From assembly GCA_013399115.1 (NCBI GenBank), contig VXAA01001494.1, forward strand, positions 278,852 through 342,851: a stretch of DNA of 64,000 nucleotides, given 5' to 3'. A program made the translations under genes and the position numbers. Position 1 is the first letter of the stretch. Each line of letters opens with the position of its first letter. The DNA comes from Anseranas semipalmata (Eukaryota > Chordata > Aves > Anseriformes > Anseranatidae). A model generated the notes under the pieces. That model ran no database searches and had not been told where the DNA came from. It saw nothing but the letters and a program-made list of their open reading frames with translations. Below, one piece after another: positions 27,901-42,956 of the stretch.

Positions 27901-30900
27901 TCAGTAGAGGTCCAATTCAAACAAACAAACATAGTTTTATACTTATTTTTAAGAAATGTTTCCTAGATGAAACAGATCAGTCTTTAAAATTAAACAGCAG
28001 GTTGTAACAACTGCATTTACCATATTGCGAGACTGTTTGGAATCATCACAAATACAGGTATAGTAGATTTTTCATGTATAGCAGATCAAAGTGCATTACA
28101 TTACTTCAAAGACACTGCATTATTCCTCTTCCCATCTACAGTATACTATATGAATTCTTGTCATTATATCAATTTAATCCACTGCCATTTTTTAGGCTAC
28201 TGTTTGTCTAACCGAATGAAGAGCAGAATAGTTGGCATTTAATGTGACTGCATTGCTTTTTCCAACCCGCCTACTTTAAAGAAAAAGTTTGTTGAGTGCA
28301 CACAATTCACTTTACAGATCATTTGAAATGCATAAACAATTCCAAATGCAGAAATAACAAAAACAATAATTTGTCATTTTGAAATGCTGAAACGCTTGGA
28401 GGAAGATTTGAATATAGTACACTCTTTTGTTTGTAAGCATGGTGATTTGCCAAGCTACACCTCACACTGCACTAACCCTAGGGCATTCCAGTCACAAACA
28501 CACTTTGATCTGCTGTGCTTTTGGATTCTCTCTCTGAGGGCTCTACCTTTCTTGACAATCCCAGAGGGAAAACGCAGCATCGCACTCTTTCCCATGTACC
28601 GCTCCAAAACGAGCGCTCCATATGCTTGCTGCTAGTTCAGCCTTGCACTGCTTTTCCACAAGCATGTTTGTATAATAACGACAGCTGCAGGATTCTTCAG
28701 CTGAAGTGGTGAATTGGGTTTCGAAAAAAAATAAAAAGGAAACCTGCAGAGATTACATGACAAATGAGAAACAATAGAAACAATATTACTTCTGTGTGGT
28801 CTTAATGCATACAGCGAGAAGTAGAATGCAGTCCCACTTTTGTATGCGTGTATCTGGGCATCCTATTTTAAAGAGGACTAAATATAGTTAATATTTACGT
28901 TGTGATACTAACAGCCAAGAGCCAAACTTCAACAGGTAAGAGTCAAAAGTCAGTGGTTAATAACTGTAGAACCAAACCTGTTTCAACCCATTGGTACTCA
29001 GATCTGCCGAGAAAGAATAAACATTGCAAAGGAGTCAACAGTGATACAGGTCTATTACAGAATATATCTGTACGTGTTAACAAAAATTATGGTTGTAGCA
29101 GTGTAAGGCATGTTTGGAATAAATATCTACTTTAATCTGGTTAAAAATACATCGACAACATATGGAATCAAGCAGCAGCTTGTTGTGGCACTATATAATT
29201 CAGCAGGGATTCACACACTTGAGGAAAAAAAAAAAAAAACAGCAGCAGACCTTAGGTCCTTTGTCCATACTACTCCTCATCCAGTTATAATTGGATGTCC
29301 TTATCTTCATGTTCTTAATACCTTTAGACAGAGTATTTCTAGATCCTTCTGTTGGCATATGTCGCTCAAGTCTTCTACTATGAACATAATGAAAGTAACA
29401 TCTAAGGGGACTGAACAACAGAAAAGCCAATGCTGTTTTGAGCTTTATTTTTTTCCCCTCCTACTGTTTACTTACCTATTCCTTGGTGATAGTAAGTAAA
29501 TGTACTACTGTGAACAGGAGGAAAGCCAGCACTGGAGCTCACCTCTGGAAGTTCCAGAGATGTCTTGTGATTTCTGGGTCCAGTCACTTACCAGCCTTCA
29601 CATTCCATAGGGAATACTAGGGGGACACACAACAGTGACAAGGGAAGAAATACCAAGTATGTAATTTTTTATATTCACTGGGAAACCTTAAATGAGATGT
29701 TTCATGGTCCCGTGACTACACAAGAAATTGCTTAGTAAAGAAGAAAAAAATATAGTCAATATTTTTTTCTGGAGTTGGCAATTTGGCTGTTGGCACATAA
29801 AGACTCTTACTGCTTCAAACAATTTCTGCCAGCCATCAATTAATAAATATCATGAAAATAAAGCTTTGTTATAGATGTATCACACAATTTTTCCATCTGC
29901 CAAAATACCTCAACACACACAAGAAAAATAAAAACAAAACAAAAACAAACAAAAAACACACAACAGCAGCAACAAACAAATATACATAAATTCCAAGGTA
30001 GGGCATCACATTGAGCCATATTATTTGGTACCATTTCTATATTCTAAAAAAATCTCTATTCTTAAGGTTTCAATGTATTCATTCACTAAACACATATTTT
30101 AATACAAATACATCTATATTATATACCAAGCTGTACATATGCAAAAAGAACACCTTTCAATATATGGTTGCTTCATATTCTATCTCTAAAGACATAACAC
30201 TTTAGAGCAAATCAAAACATTATATTGCTTTAAATAAAAACATCATTTATGAACATTAGTGACCAACAACTAGATGCAGATAAAATACTAATGGTTTCAC
30301 TTTCCAAAATACAAGAGTATTCACTTTGCTTCCTTGTCTCAACGTGCAAGCCACATAATTAGGTTCTTTATTTAAAAGTGATCATGTAAAATGTAACAAT
30401 GCTCCCATTTATAATAGCATTAGCAGCACAACTTTACTAATGTAGATGTAAATTAATATGCTTAGTTTTTAATACCATCTAATGGAAGAGAAGGAAAGCA
30501 GAAAAAACCTCTCCAACATACCAGGAAGAAAAATCGAACACTTGAAAATTGAAAAACGCAAGATGCCAAAAGAGATTCTTCAATGTCTCACCCATTTACT
30601 GTAGAGATCTTTTCTCATTTGCTGATGACTTTGGCAGACCTGGTTTTGTCACCAGTCACTCAGTACTTTGTTTAATTATGCAGCACACCAACAGAAATTT
30701 TCTTTCTGATTGCATAAATCACACTGCTTTAACACCAACCTTAATAACGGCTGCTAGAACAATACAGCGAGAGCTATTGACTCCATCTCTCAAGTCCACA
30801 TGGTGTATCATTTAGCCAAGAGTGATAATTAGACGCAGAATATACTGAAAACTGTCAATAGGCATGTCAATAGGAGGACTCTTAGCATCTAGCATCCAGT

Positions 30901-32405
30901 GAATCAATGGTGTTTTTCAGCTATAAAATCAAGAAAATGATAGCTTTCAAATGAATGGTGGAAAGGAAACATGAGGCTCCTTAGGGAGGAATAAAACAGC
31001 TCAATTTTCCCTCACTGAGTGGCTCTCCAACTGCCTCACTCAATGGAAAAGGTCACAGAACATTACAGCAAAATATCTCTGAAACAAGATGTACAACAAC
31101 ACTGGGACATGACATGAAGTACAAGCACACTACAAAGGCCTGTATATCTCTGACCTGACAGAATTAAAGCATGGGTCGGCAGATGCCAGACAAGACAGGA
31201 ATTGAAGGACAATGATTGATCTGTGTGGAAGAAAATATGACTGCCTGTCTGTATCAAATATGTATGTATGCATGCATGAACATGATTAGGTGTACAGTAT
31301 GCCCCCTCCCCTCACAACAGACAGAGTTTAAAGCCAGTCTTGCCCCCTTTTTTTTTAATGTATATAATTTCTAGCTGGAGACCAAGAAAGACATAAAACT
31401 GCTCCTTCTGATACATAACTTTTTGTTGATATATTCCTACCAAAAAAACTGTACCAGAATTAAACGTCTCCTGGCATAACACTTGCATATATCTTCTTAA
31501 ACAAAAAGAGACAATGTAAAGCTACAGTTGAGTATGGTTCTAAATACTCAAGGAGCGAGTAGGAAGGAGGATAGGAAGCCATTTCCATTTACTTTGAACT
31601 CATTCAAATAAAGGTTTTAACTGGTATAGAGAGACAAAGGATTCCAGTGGTAAATAACGCAAAGCCTGCTCTGACAACCCGCAGGTCTCTTACAAAGCCT
31701 GGTTTCTAGAAGCAGCTGTGAAGTAACTGTAGCCCCTGTACAAATGGTTACTTGAAATTGTTATGGAATTAAAAATGTTGGTTTTTTGTTTGCTTTGTTT
31801 TAAAGGTAGCTGCTTAGTAGTTGTAGAGCCAAGACTTTCTATGGTTATCACCTTTGGACATCCAATGTAGTGTTTACACTCCAGGAAGCCTCGCTATGAA
31901 AGTACAAATATCCTCCAAAAAGCTACTGCGAAATGGCACCATGGAACTCCACACTTGTCATGTCTTCAATAGTTACCAGGTCAGTTTCTTGGGTAATTGA
32001 CAGCCAGGCATATCATCATATCCTGGAATCTGAAAGTCAAGCCCAGTTCTTTTCTGCTCCCACATCAGCTGAAGAATAAAACAACCCATAATTTAGCTTA
32101 GTAACTCATGCTCTTGTGGGTTTGTGAGCTCCACATAACTAAAAGGAGTTGGAAGCAGGTACATCATCTCCCTACAGAAGCCATAAAAGGGACACGTTCA
32201 CGCCACAAGAGGGATGGATCTGTTGAACAAGAAGCTGCCATTTTTACTGTTACTTTTCTGTAAGTACTCTTTAGACATCAGTCTGTTTCTTTCGTTATCT
32301 TGTACAGAAGCGTACAAAACATGAAGACACAATTAATATAAATCTTAACTCTTGGTGACAGAACTAACATAGAGTAGGTTTTCTTCTGCCCGTCTTTATT
32401 TGCAG
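24985..32405. other. AT-rich stretch without a recognisable gene
   Basis: Short open frames only. Homopolymers occur at 26439-26452 (A), 27239-27255 (T) and 29225-29239 (A), and there are A/C-rich simple stretches near 29925-29980. No RNA gene, known repeat or paired exon signals are recognised. Confidence 0.6.
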
Positions 32406-32639
32406 GCTCTAGCACTGAATAAAAGATCAGCCTTCCCTCCCCCTGCAACAAATTGCTCTGTGAGAAATCTGAGTTCAATGTCACATGGAGTGTGTCATCC
32501 TGGAGGTGCTAGCAGGGGAGAGAAAGCCACCAATGGCAGCAATAGCACTTCACAGCCAGGAAAGAAGTTAGAATTGCTCTTTTACACAATAGAGCATTTA
32601 AGAGCTCACCATAGACAAAATGTGACCACCACTCATCTG
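32406..32639 (+). other. Candidate phase-0 exon, unrecognised product
   Basis: The acceptor is strong (ttcttctgcccgtctttatttgcag followed by G) and a donor CTG followed by GTAAAA closes the segment. The length is 234 bases, exactly 78 codons, open throughout in one frame with both ends on codon boundaries. The product would be hydrophilic, rich in S, N, T and K, with possible N-glycosylation sequons (NCS, NLS, NGS, NST). No domain is recognised. The donor is mediocre, and one open frame of this size can arise by chance. Confidence 0.25.
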
Positions 32640-32976
32640 GTAAAAATACAACTTTAAGCATAAGCCCTTTGCATCATTTACAGTGGAATGGTATATATTA
32701 CTTCATTCTAGCAGGCTAACAAGCCTTCCTTATAACATCAAACTAGCCAGTGCAACTACCCTAGGAATCAAAAAAGTGCAGCTGAGCACTGACACCTCTA
32801 ATAGAATGTAATCTCATGCAATATGCAATTATTAAGTATAAAAGGATGAGATTTCTCCTTAGTGTGGATAATTTATAAACTACATCCTCAAACACTTACG
32901 CAAATCTTGATCAAGAGTTGAAGTCATTTTCATAACACATAGCTACATATCTTACAAAAACACAGCTAAAGGATCC

Positions 32977-33008
32977 ATTTTATTTTATTTTATTTTATTT
33001 TATTTTTA
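32977..33008. repeat. (ATTTT)n pentanucleotide repeat
   Basis: Six tandem ATTTT units. A simple repeat. Confidence 0.95.
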
Positions 33009-36000
33009 ATGTTCACAGTACCCTTTAAAAACACTAACAGAGCAGAAGGATAAACTACCTGGCAGCCCCAGATATTCTAATCGTGTAAGTAACATTATTT
33101 AAACGTTGAAAAATGTTCCAAAGAGGGTAGAGAAAATTCAAACTCAAAACAAAGCAAAACAAAAGCATAAACAAAAAAAAACCCAACCACACAACTGTAT
33201 CACACAGGAAGAACCATCTGCATTTTATAAACACTGTCCCAGGACACTGCATGTCATGTAATCGATTTTCATGGATTTTAAAAACCACAGGTTTTTAACA
33301 AATTTTTAAATTAAAAGCCCTAAATGGTTTCATCTACAAGTATCCAAGTAACACTTTTACAATTATCAACACAGGCATTGTTTTTAAGAAAACACAATTG
33401 CCAAGATTGTGGAAAAGCAGTAACCAATGCTTAATAGGCTAGAAAATGAGCAAAGGTATAGATCAAAGGATTTGAAGGAGCACCTGCTGTAGAAGCTAGA
33501 TCACCAGCAAGGTGCTAAAAGCTATCAGAATTTATGGAACAGTTACAGGGATATAATATTTTTGGTGGCAAACCTGCTTATGAATTTCCTTCTACTCTTC
33601 TCCAACCATTTGTTCCCAGTCTCACACCTCACTTTAACTTCTCCTCAGTTACCCCACCATACCTTTTTGTAGAACTGTATTTTAAACTCAAACACTGAAG
33701 TGATCCAGGTTTTACAAAGCCTTTTGTTGTTGAGTGATGTCATTACTTTAGCTGGAGAAAAGTCAGCATTTTGTAGTGGTAGGCCCATGGCTCAGAAGAC
33801 AACGCAGCTTCTTCCTTCCTCTCCTCCAAAAATAAAATGCAATCAAATAAACCCAACTTTGCAGCTTGGGATCTATTATGTAGAGGTATCATCTTTTCCT
33901 CAAAGAGAGAAAATTCCCCCATTGCCTAGATTAACTAGAGTCCAGTACCAAGTCTTGGTAAAACAAGCCTTTGAAACTATTGTGTTATTTATTATTGTTC
34001 CTGTCGTTTTTTTATTTTTATTTTTATTTTTTAACGTTTCTCTTACCTTTCTCAGTAGAAGTAAAAGTTAAAGGCAGGGTATAAACAAGTAGGTAACTCA
34101 ACATTTTAAGCATTCTCAAACAAAATAAAGGTTCTTCAAGTTTATTTAATTCCCAAGATGCTTATGATTTTGTCTAAAAACTGATGTCACGTCTACACAA
34201 AAGAGGGAAAACTGGTTGTTCCTACAGCTTCCTCTCCTTCTCTGAGAGAAAGCTGCTGAAAGACACTTCATCAATGCAAAGGCATGTTTCATGACAGTTA
34301 CCAAATAAAGCAACAGCAGTTTCAAAAATCAAAGAATGTTCCTTTGGGACAGCATTATTTGCATGTTCATAATGAATACTTAACTACACATCTGTGCAAC
34401 CCTTTAGATTTTTTGGTAGGAAGTGATCTCTTAAGAGGACTTTGCCAACTTCCAGCAAACACTCACTCAACCTTTGATGAGCTGAATGAAAGCAAGCTTA
34501 TCGGTTAGCTTTCAACCTCATTTTAAACAGTTTATAAAAAGCCATGTGATGAATTACTGATTAAAGTGACCAGACTGCTAGGACAGCAAATGCCTTAAAA
34601 TCAGAGGGTGACTGCTGAACAGTAATTTTGACGAGGTGCTACAGTTTATTGCATATAAGTCATCTGATAAAAAAGAAAAAAGAAAAAAACATTCAAACAG
34701 TATTACATACAGTATCACATATACTACTAAACTTAAAAAATGATTAGGCTGACTTATTTTGAAAACTGCTCTCTGATATACAGCATGCCAAAATTTTGCC
34801 TTACTCTACAGACATCTGCATACATGTATGCACATTCATGTTCTAAGCAAGAAATGGGAATGTTAAGATTCCAAGAAAGAACTGTGCTGTGCTACACCAC
34901 ATTATCATCAATATTTGAAGTTACCAGCTGACATGTAGAAAAGAATGCTGTGAAGACACAGACAACAGGGAGATTTGCACGAGCAAACTGCTAGGTTTGC
35001 ATCATTACTATTCATTTTCTTTTGCATGACACACCAAGCCAATCTGATCAGTTTATTGAGGATAATATATTAATGTTCAATTATCTTTTATGATTACCAA
35101 TTTTGATTCCAGCTAAGATAGCTACTTCTGCATTTTTATGAAAAGAAAATACACAAATAGTTTGTCCTTCTTCACAGAATACAAGTTTGATTCGAACTCT
35201 GATAACTCTCTTGAGCAGAGCATGTAAGTACATACATGGATTTTAAAAGATCAATGTATATATTTTCTTTAAAAAAAATCATTGCAAAAACAATTCTTGC
35301 CCTGATAATTTTCATATTATGTTCCTAAATAAAACAGTTCCTGGAAGGAACACCTTCATACAGAAAAGTAACTAGTTTCCTCCAATAAGATGCATTTATC
35401 CATACTCGCAAATGTATTCATATCTATAATGTTTCAGTTAAAGCGTATGTGATAGGAGCTAAAAATACACGGACTTGCTACAAGCCTACTTACTCATCTT
35501 CAGATGAAGCTTATGCACATGTCAGAGCTCACCAAACCTCCCTCCCACAAAGAAAGCCAATGCCCATCATTCTAATTGAACAAGCAGCAACATAAACAGA
35601 GTAGAGATATTAAAAGATAGTCTTCAAAACACACAAACAATAAAGCCATTCCAAGATTCTTCCAAAACTCAATACTCTCATGATCACTGCCTAATGAACT
35701 TTCAAGCAGTTTTAGTGCTGGATTCTGTTATCCTATCCTTGCATGCAGTTCTCAATAAATTGTGAAGATGTGTAAGCATCTGAAGGTAGAACTCGTCTCA
35801 CGTGCAGCACAGTAACTTGACAGGCTCTGCCACAGACACATTTCACCAGAGAAGGATCTCAACGAGCAGTCCTACCCCTCCATTCTACTGTTTTTACTCC
35901 CACATCATGGTCTAGTTGCTGTGTAATATTCTCCCAGACCCCTGCCCCCACCCCCATTCATATTGAAACTTTTTTTTCCCCTTTTTTAAGCGCTTTGACT

Positions 36001-37725
36001 CTAAGAGAGAAATTATTCAGCAACTTCACTGCTTTAAATGGCTGGTAAAATTCAGTAGCTTAATGGCGATATACCGCCAAAGAATAACAACAAACTCCTT
36101 TAAGAGGCAGGGCACACTGCAGAAATTCCACCAGCAAAATTGAACAGAAAGGTTCAAGAGTGTTACAGAATCAAGGCAGGATATTTACTGCTGTCGCCTT
36201 TTTCAAATTAGGCAGAGACAGACTTGCAGGAGCAGCACTGGAAGAAAGAAGCTATGGAAAATCTTGGATTAATAAGAAGAAGCCTTAAGTTTTAGATTTT
36301 GTCATGGTGCTTGCCCTCTGATTCTACATAAAGACATACAATCAAAGGTTCAACAAATAAGTGATAAGAGAGAGGTCATAGGACTAAAAGCTTGAAGAAA
36401 GCTTAGAAGGATACTGGCAAGAACAGCTATTAGTTAAAAAGGACAAATGTAACTGACAGACTATAAACAAAGGCTATGGCATTTAATTGCTTTGGTTATC
36501 TAGTAACTATTGCATTGGTTGCTGAAACGGAAATAAAACAGATAAAGTTTGGTATATCTAAAGCCCATTGTGGGCATGCAAACAAAGCTATATTGCAGCA
36601 TCATAAAATTGCTACTGTCATTTGGATCAGCAGTTTAGTCAACAGCAACATCTGCAGCCAAACTGGGTGTTTCTGACTTAAAACACCAAGAACAGTAAGA
36701 TGACAAAAAGGTTATAAACCTTTATGAAAGGTAGAATCAAGATGATCAAGCTTTTGCCTCATGTGCTACGGGGCCCAGAAGGAAATACAGTTAAACTAAG
36801 AACATGGAAAATAAGCTTCAACAGTCATTTTGCAACTATATATTCAGTTGCTTAAAAATAGGTGACAATTACTTCAAACTGCATTTTACATAGATCAGCC
36901 TTGCAAAAAAACTCACCACTATATACATGTAACAACATCCCAGACAGAATGGATTCTCTCCAGCCTAGTTCACGCCAGTAAATCCAACGGTCACTTGTAC
37001 CTATCCACAGCAAGTCGGAAAATCTGGAGTATAATGCCTCTATAGTTAACAAAAGCCTGTCTACTGTAGTGTAGATCCCAAAATCAATGTAGAAACTGAA
37101 AAAAAAATACAGATGCACAAGAATGATTTGGAAAATTTCAAAGAATATGCTTGATAAAAATTGATGGCTGCAAGCAATGTGTGTGCACGTACTTTGTAAC
37201 ACGGGCACACTTGGTTTCATTACTACTGCACATTATTTGGACTATTCAGATACTCGAGAACATGTTGCCAGGAACGAGGCAATCGTACACATCTACACTC
37301 TGTTCCTACCTAGCCAGATGTATATCTAGTTATCCAAGAACACTAGCTGGGAATTACCTTTGAGAAATGTAAATGTTACAATTTAAATAGGTCAACAATG
37401 TGCTTTTAAACAATTTATTTGATATATCAGGTAGACAGGCAGTGTATGAAGACACATAAAGTACATTTGCAAACACTTTGATGCCTAATCAATAAAATCA
37501 AGTTTTCAAAGGTGGGAGCAGGGGAAGGAGAAAACCGTTTTTGGGGTTGTTGTTTTGACTGCATTTCTCAGTACTGCTGGTTCAGGTCCTGTACTGCGGT
37601 GTTTGGTGAGGAGCAGCGGCAATTCACATACTCTAAATAAAGCTTTTTACAAATAAAGATTAAACAGCTGAAAACTGATCAGTGAGCCCCACAGATGCAG
37701 ATTTCTCTGTAATAGGTCTTCTGCA

Positions 37726-37752
37726 GTGTGTGTATATATGTGTGTGTGTATA
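37726..37752. repeat. (TG)n/(TA)n microsatellite
   Basis: GTGTGTGTATATATG followed by TGTGTGTGTATAAG; alternating purine-pyrimidine, a potential Z-DNA-prone tract. Confidence 0.85.
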
Positions 37753-40574
37753 AGTAGTGTTACTGGGCAGGCCCTTGTGCAGGAGCGTCATCCAGCTGAT
37801 CACTATGGGCCTGTGGGGACACAGTGGAGCAGGGAAGGAGGAGGTGTGCATGTGGGTGTTACTTCACAGGCTTTCGAACATCCATTCCAAAAATAAAAAC
37901 TAATCTGAAGAGGGGAGAAAAAAGCAACTAGGTGATGTTCTGAGCTGTATCCAGAATAGGCAACGCTTCCTAGCCTCAAAAAGAACAATTTGTCTGAGCG
38001 ACCCAAACCGTTATTTATAAGGAAATTTCTGAAGCACAAAAAGTAGCTAACTGGGATTTACATCTTTGAAAGTCTCCCTCATTCCACATCTTTAATTCAA
38101 ACTAATAGTTCTGATGCGTGCTGACCTTCTGCTACTATCAATAGCAGCAGCACGTGCTGGGCACCATCACAAAAGTCTAGTAATGCATGCCCCAGACACT
38201 CCTGAAAACAAAAGGGAAAAAAAAAAACTACATAAAAAGCAGTGAAATTAAAGCAGACAAACTGTCAGGGAATGCACTTTACTGTGACAATAAAACCTCC
38301 AGTATATAATATTTTCCAATACTTTGTGAAATTACCTCTACTGTTATTTTTGAAGCAGATAACACGATTAAAATCTCGAGCTTATACTTCTAAACCACAC
38401 TCCTGATTGTTGTCTTTCAAATCAAAAGATTCTGCAAATTTAACTAAATGATATAGCTTCCTCCTAATTCCGTTACTAACAGTATTTCTCTTGCAGCTCA
38501 TAAAATCTGTTACATGTTCAACTTTTGAATTTAATTTGCATGGTAATTGCAATAACAATAATACTTCATCATTAGGATAATATAGGCTAAGATCCTATGT
38601 AATTTTCACTTTTTAATAGAAACTCTGAGACTAAGGACACATCTAAAATATTATATATTAATTTCAATATAGCTAATACCCCCCAAAATCCCACCAATTT
38701 ACTTTTCACTGACAATGTTAAAAGAAAATGATTTATGCAGATCAATCACCTAGCTCATCAAGTCATTCACTGACAGCCAGCCTTCATCATTGCTATTTAA
38801 AAGGCACTGCTGACAGAAAAGACCGACTCTTTGATTAAGGGCTCTGTCTGGCTAACCTTTTATTTGAAGAATGATTGCTGCTGAGTGACAAATACTTTCC
38901 CATTCATTTCAAGGAAAAGATATTGACATTCAAATTCTTGATGTCTACACTGAGCAGATGCCACTGTTGGCAAGTGGCTTGATAGCAACAGCAGGTACAC
39001 CGCTACTCTGGGGGGTGAAAAACAGCACCACTGGCTCAAGTTAAAGGCTCTCAACAAGTGAAAGCTACAGATCTCTCAGCCAAATCCTCTCCCTTCAACA
39101 GTTATCATCAAAGAACATCTGTTTGTTGTTTCTCCCTGGTTCTCTTCTTGAAAGTGTCCTAGCCTCACCTTGACCCCACTTTCAATTGTATTGGATGTTA
39201 TTACTAAAAATAAAGAGAACTCAGCAGTGAAGTGACCCCTTGCTTGAGAAGTGTGTCCTCCCTTACACAACATCCCCAAACACCAGCCGGGGAAATCCCA
39301 AAGCAAGGGCTGCCGCTTCCGTACTAATGTGATTTCTGTTGACAGTAATGTAAAATGGAAGTTGCATTTGCAGTATCACATACAAAATCAAAGCCAATAT
39401 GTTTGTTACTTTAAGCTGATCCTGCTGTCACTTTCTACTTTATTACTTTATAAAAAATAAAAAAGGAGGGAGAGAGGGAAAGGGGAGATGAAATGTGGCC
39501 AAAGAAAGAAGTGAGGTAATGCGCAAAAGGTAGTGAATTCTCAGTTCCTGTTTTAATGAGTTTACATTTACAGATGTCATAGAAAAAAATGGTTTTTACT
39601 TATTTTTCCAAATAAAAATGTTTGGAAAATATTAAGAAATGAAGACACGTACATTATAGTTACATCTGTCAATACTAATTGTTTTCAGAAATAAATTTAT
39701 CACACAATTATTTCTTTACTTGTGCATTTCAAAGATTTCAATCAGATCCAGTGCACAGGTGTGTATTACTTAACAAATGCTTTTTGATGCTACTGATGCG
39801 AGTTCTCTGACTTCTATATTACAAACAATAATGCATACAGTGATGTTGCAATCTGACATAGCTAATAAAGCAATATGAACAATTCTCCCTACCCATGCAG
39901 CACTCTTTCCAAAAATGGCTGGGGATTAATATTCTGGATTAGTATTGTGCCCTACAGTATATCTTAATGTTTTCCTGATACTAAGCCTCAATTTACTCCT
40001 CTAGTGTTATCACGGGACTTCTGTTTATCATTGTATCAGGCAGCCAAAAAACAATAATTCACAACAATAAAGGCATCTCTTTTGAAGTTTTCTAATCAGG
40101 TAGCTAACCTCTACCACATAACTTCACAAAAACATGGCACTCAGTTTAACATTAACAACCAACAATCTATAGGGAAATAATCTAGACAACAACTAGGGAA
40201 CAACTGTGGGTGTCTGACTGAAGACATGATCCACTTAGTCTTTGCATCCGATGTTACAAGAAACAGTATGATATAAGAACAGCTTTACTGGTTCAGAGCT
40301 CACAGTCCCCACCCTCTACTCCTCATCCTTGTAGATGAAGAGAGTGAACAATCAGTTTGTCCCCACCTTCTCCGTGCTGGTTGTGATTTCATACACTGAT
40401 GTTTCATAGTTGATGGGAATCCTCCATATTACTTTATTTCAGTTCCTCCCACAATAATAATAAAAAAGTAACAAAACAGTAACAAAAAAGATCACGACAA
40501 TATTACTGAGGACAACAAAAGAAAATAATCCCTCCTGAAAAGTCCTTTCCATCACATATCATTCCCAGTACCCA

Positions 40575-40620
40575 AATATTGTATTGTACCGTATTGTACT
40601 GTAAATATTGTACTGTAAAA
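40575..40620. repeat. TATTGTACTGTA imperfect tandem repeat
   Basis: Three to four imperfect copies of TATTGTA(C/T)TGTA(C/A) occur in succession. The units carry the palindromic core GTAC. A local degenerate minisatellite. Confidence 0.75.
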
Positions 40621-42932
40621 GAAGAGCATCAATTGTATTTCTGAATTTGTCATAGCCATATCTCAAATTATTCATAACATGACTGTGATAAACTGGCACT
40701 CAAAAGCACAAAAATGACCGTATCAAAATAAACATGAAATTTACCCAGTATGTAAACAGAGCACCAACTGAGTAAGGGTGGGTCCCCACGACTGGAAAAG
40801 AACACAGAAGGTACTAAAACATTAGTGAGAAAAAACAGAAAGTGGCTTGTGGACAAACGTAAGTGACTGCATAAGTTAAAACTTGGCACTACAGATGAGA
40901 GAAATAAGGTGATATCACTCTTGCAGCTGGACTGCACTACTTCCTCTATTAACATTAACACTTGATGTTCTAGCATAAATGCTAGTGCAAAATGTTCTTA
41001 ATTTAATCATGACCTTAAATTGACACAATCTTTTTGAAAAAGGTATGTTCCAGGTATGGATAGTGGAAATGGTGACAATATTTGTTGGTTGGAATGCCTT
41101 GAGCATCCAAGCAAACAGACATACGCAACAAAAATATGACTGAGCAGGACCTGTTATTACTCCTTCGCCAGTTTGCTAGCTAACTTTCAGAGAACACACT
41201 GGCCATGACATCTCCCTCAATTATGACTGCACAGGTAAAAGCAAGGAAGAAACCAGAAACCTATAGCCTCCTCCCTCGCTGGGAAAGTCCTCCAGTGGCA
41301 ATCACAGCCTCAGTCACATGAAAAGCCAAAACAGTTTGGAGTCACTTGCTCATGCTCAAGAAAAAAAAGCTTAGCAGTGTAGTTTCTTAAACTTCACGTG
41401 GAATCATTTATGAAAACTTATGTTTTTGTTCATGTATCAAATAAAGTGCAGGCCTGTAAATCTGTGTTTGTTTACCATTATTTAATAAACTATTTGGTCA
41501 TACTCTCTCTGGATTTTTTCCATTTTAAATAAAGATTAATTTGTGAGTGAACTTTAACACTGTTACTGTAATCAAAAGAAAAAAGTGCTTTCAGGTTTTC
41601 ATTGGCTTCCCTGCATGTTCTAGTACTATCTTTTTTTTTTTTTTCTTAAGCATATTTGAATGAACTGTTTGAATATGTTTACTCTTTCATCTCTACAGCT
41701 TTGAAAACTTCACACTTTCTATCTGATCTACAACAAAGCAATAAGGACTGCAGAGGCTGACAGCACGGACATAATTAAAGACTACCATCAATAAACTGCC
41801 ATGCTGAACAATAGTGACTTATAAGGCACTCCAAGATCAACCGTTTGCACTTAAAACTATTTCCCTGAGAGGTCTAAAAAGGAGCAGCTTGGGTTGTTTT
41901 CATAAGATATTGGCACAAAGAGAAATGAACTTCTATATAACTCAGTAAGTGATGCTAAAAGATTCCTGCTCTTTACCAGAAGATCTAAGTTTACATACTG
42001 GATACACATGTAAAAATGTAAGCAATACTTGGTAGATGTCACCTCCAAATGAAGATCAAGAAAAAATCACGCCTACATTTATTGTTTTTATTTAATCAGT
42101 AAAACATTGTCGGATGGATTGTTTGACACACATAATTCATGTGTATGGCACACACATACCTCATGTGACTAATATAGACAATACAGTTTATAGCTGACAA
42201 TTAAGACTCTTACTTGGGCAATGTTGTTATCGAAATTTTAATTGAGGAAAAGTCGAGATAGTTCCAATACTCTAGCAGCATTAAACAGTCATTTTGACTT
42301 GTATAATTTACAACACTGTCTTCCCCTAAAAGGCAGTCAGTACAGGGTGATATACTAACACATCATGTCTTCTGCAACAGAAAAAATAACACCTTGAATT
42401 TAATACTGAAAAGATAGAGGAAACTCAAAAGCTAAACCAAATCTTACGTTTGCGTTCTGCTAAGCATATCTGGTTGTACAGTGACATAAGCAACCAAAAG
42501 CACACAGACGTGCTGTTCAAAACCACAGAAAAAAAGTATCTAAATATTAAAGACACTCAGAACAAGTCAATGTTTTTCTCATGTACCTACTTCAGCATGA
42601 AGTAGATGAAAACAGAGATTCTCTGTCCTGAAAAGTGGTACAGACTCAAAGTAAACTTTGGAAGTCTAAAATTTAAGTCGTTCAAAATTACCCCATACAA
42701 ACAATTGGAGATACAAGTTCTTACTTGTGAAGGTCACAGTAATACGTCCTTAATACTACTTTTAAACAAGTATGCTATGATGGCTTTATTTTTTCTGACT
42801 ATGCATATTTTAACACCTGCTCCTTGAGAACAAACTGTAGGCTAGTGGCTTGGCTCACATGCTCACATTGGAAATCAATTACATGGGCTCATACACGCCA
42901 CTAGTTCAAAACGTCAGTTATGCAAGCAGATA

Positions 42933-42956
42933 CAAAATATTTTCAAAATATTTTCA
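42933..42956. repeat. 11-base tandem duplication AAAATATTTTC
   Basis: Two exact copies; each unit contains the palindrome AAAATATTTT. Confidence 0.8.
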
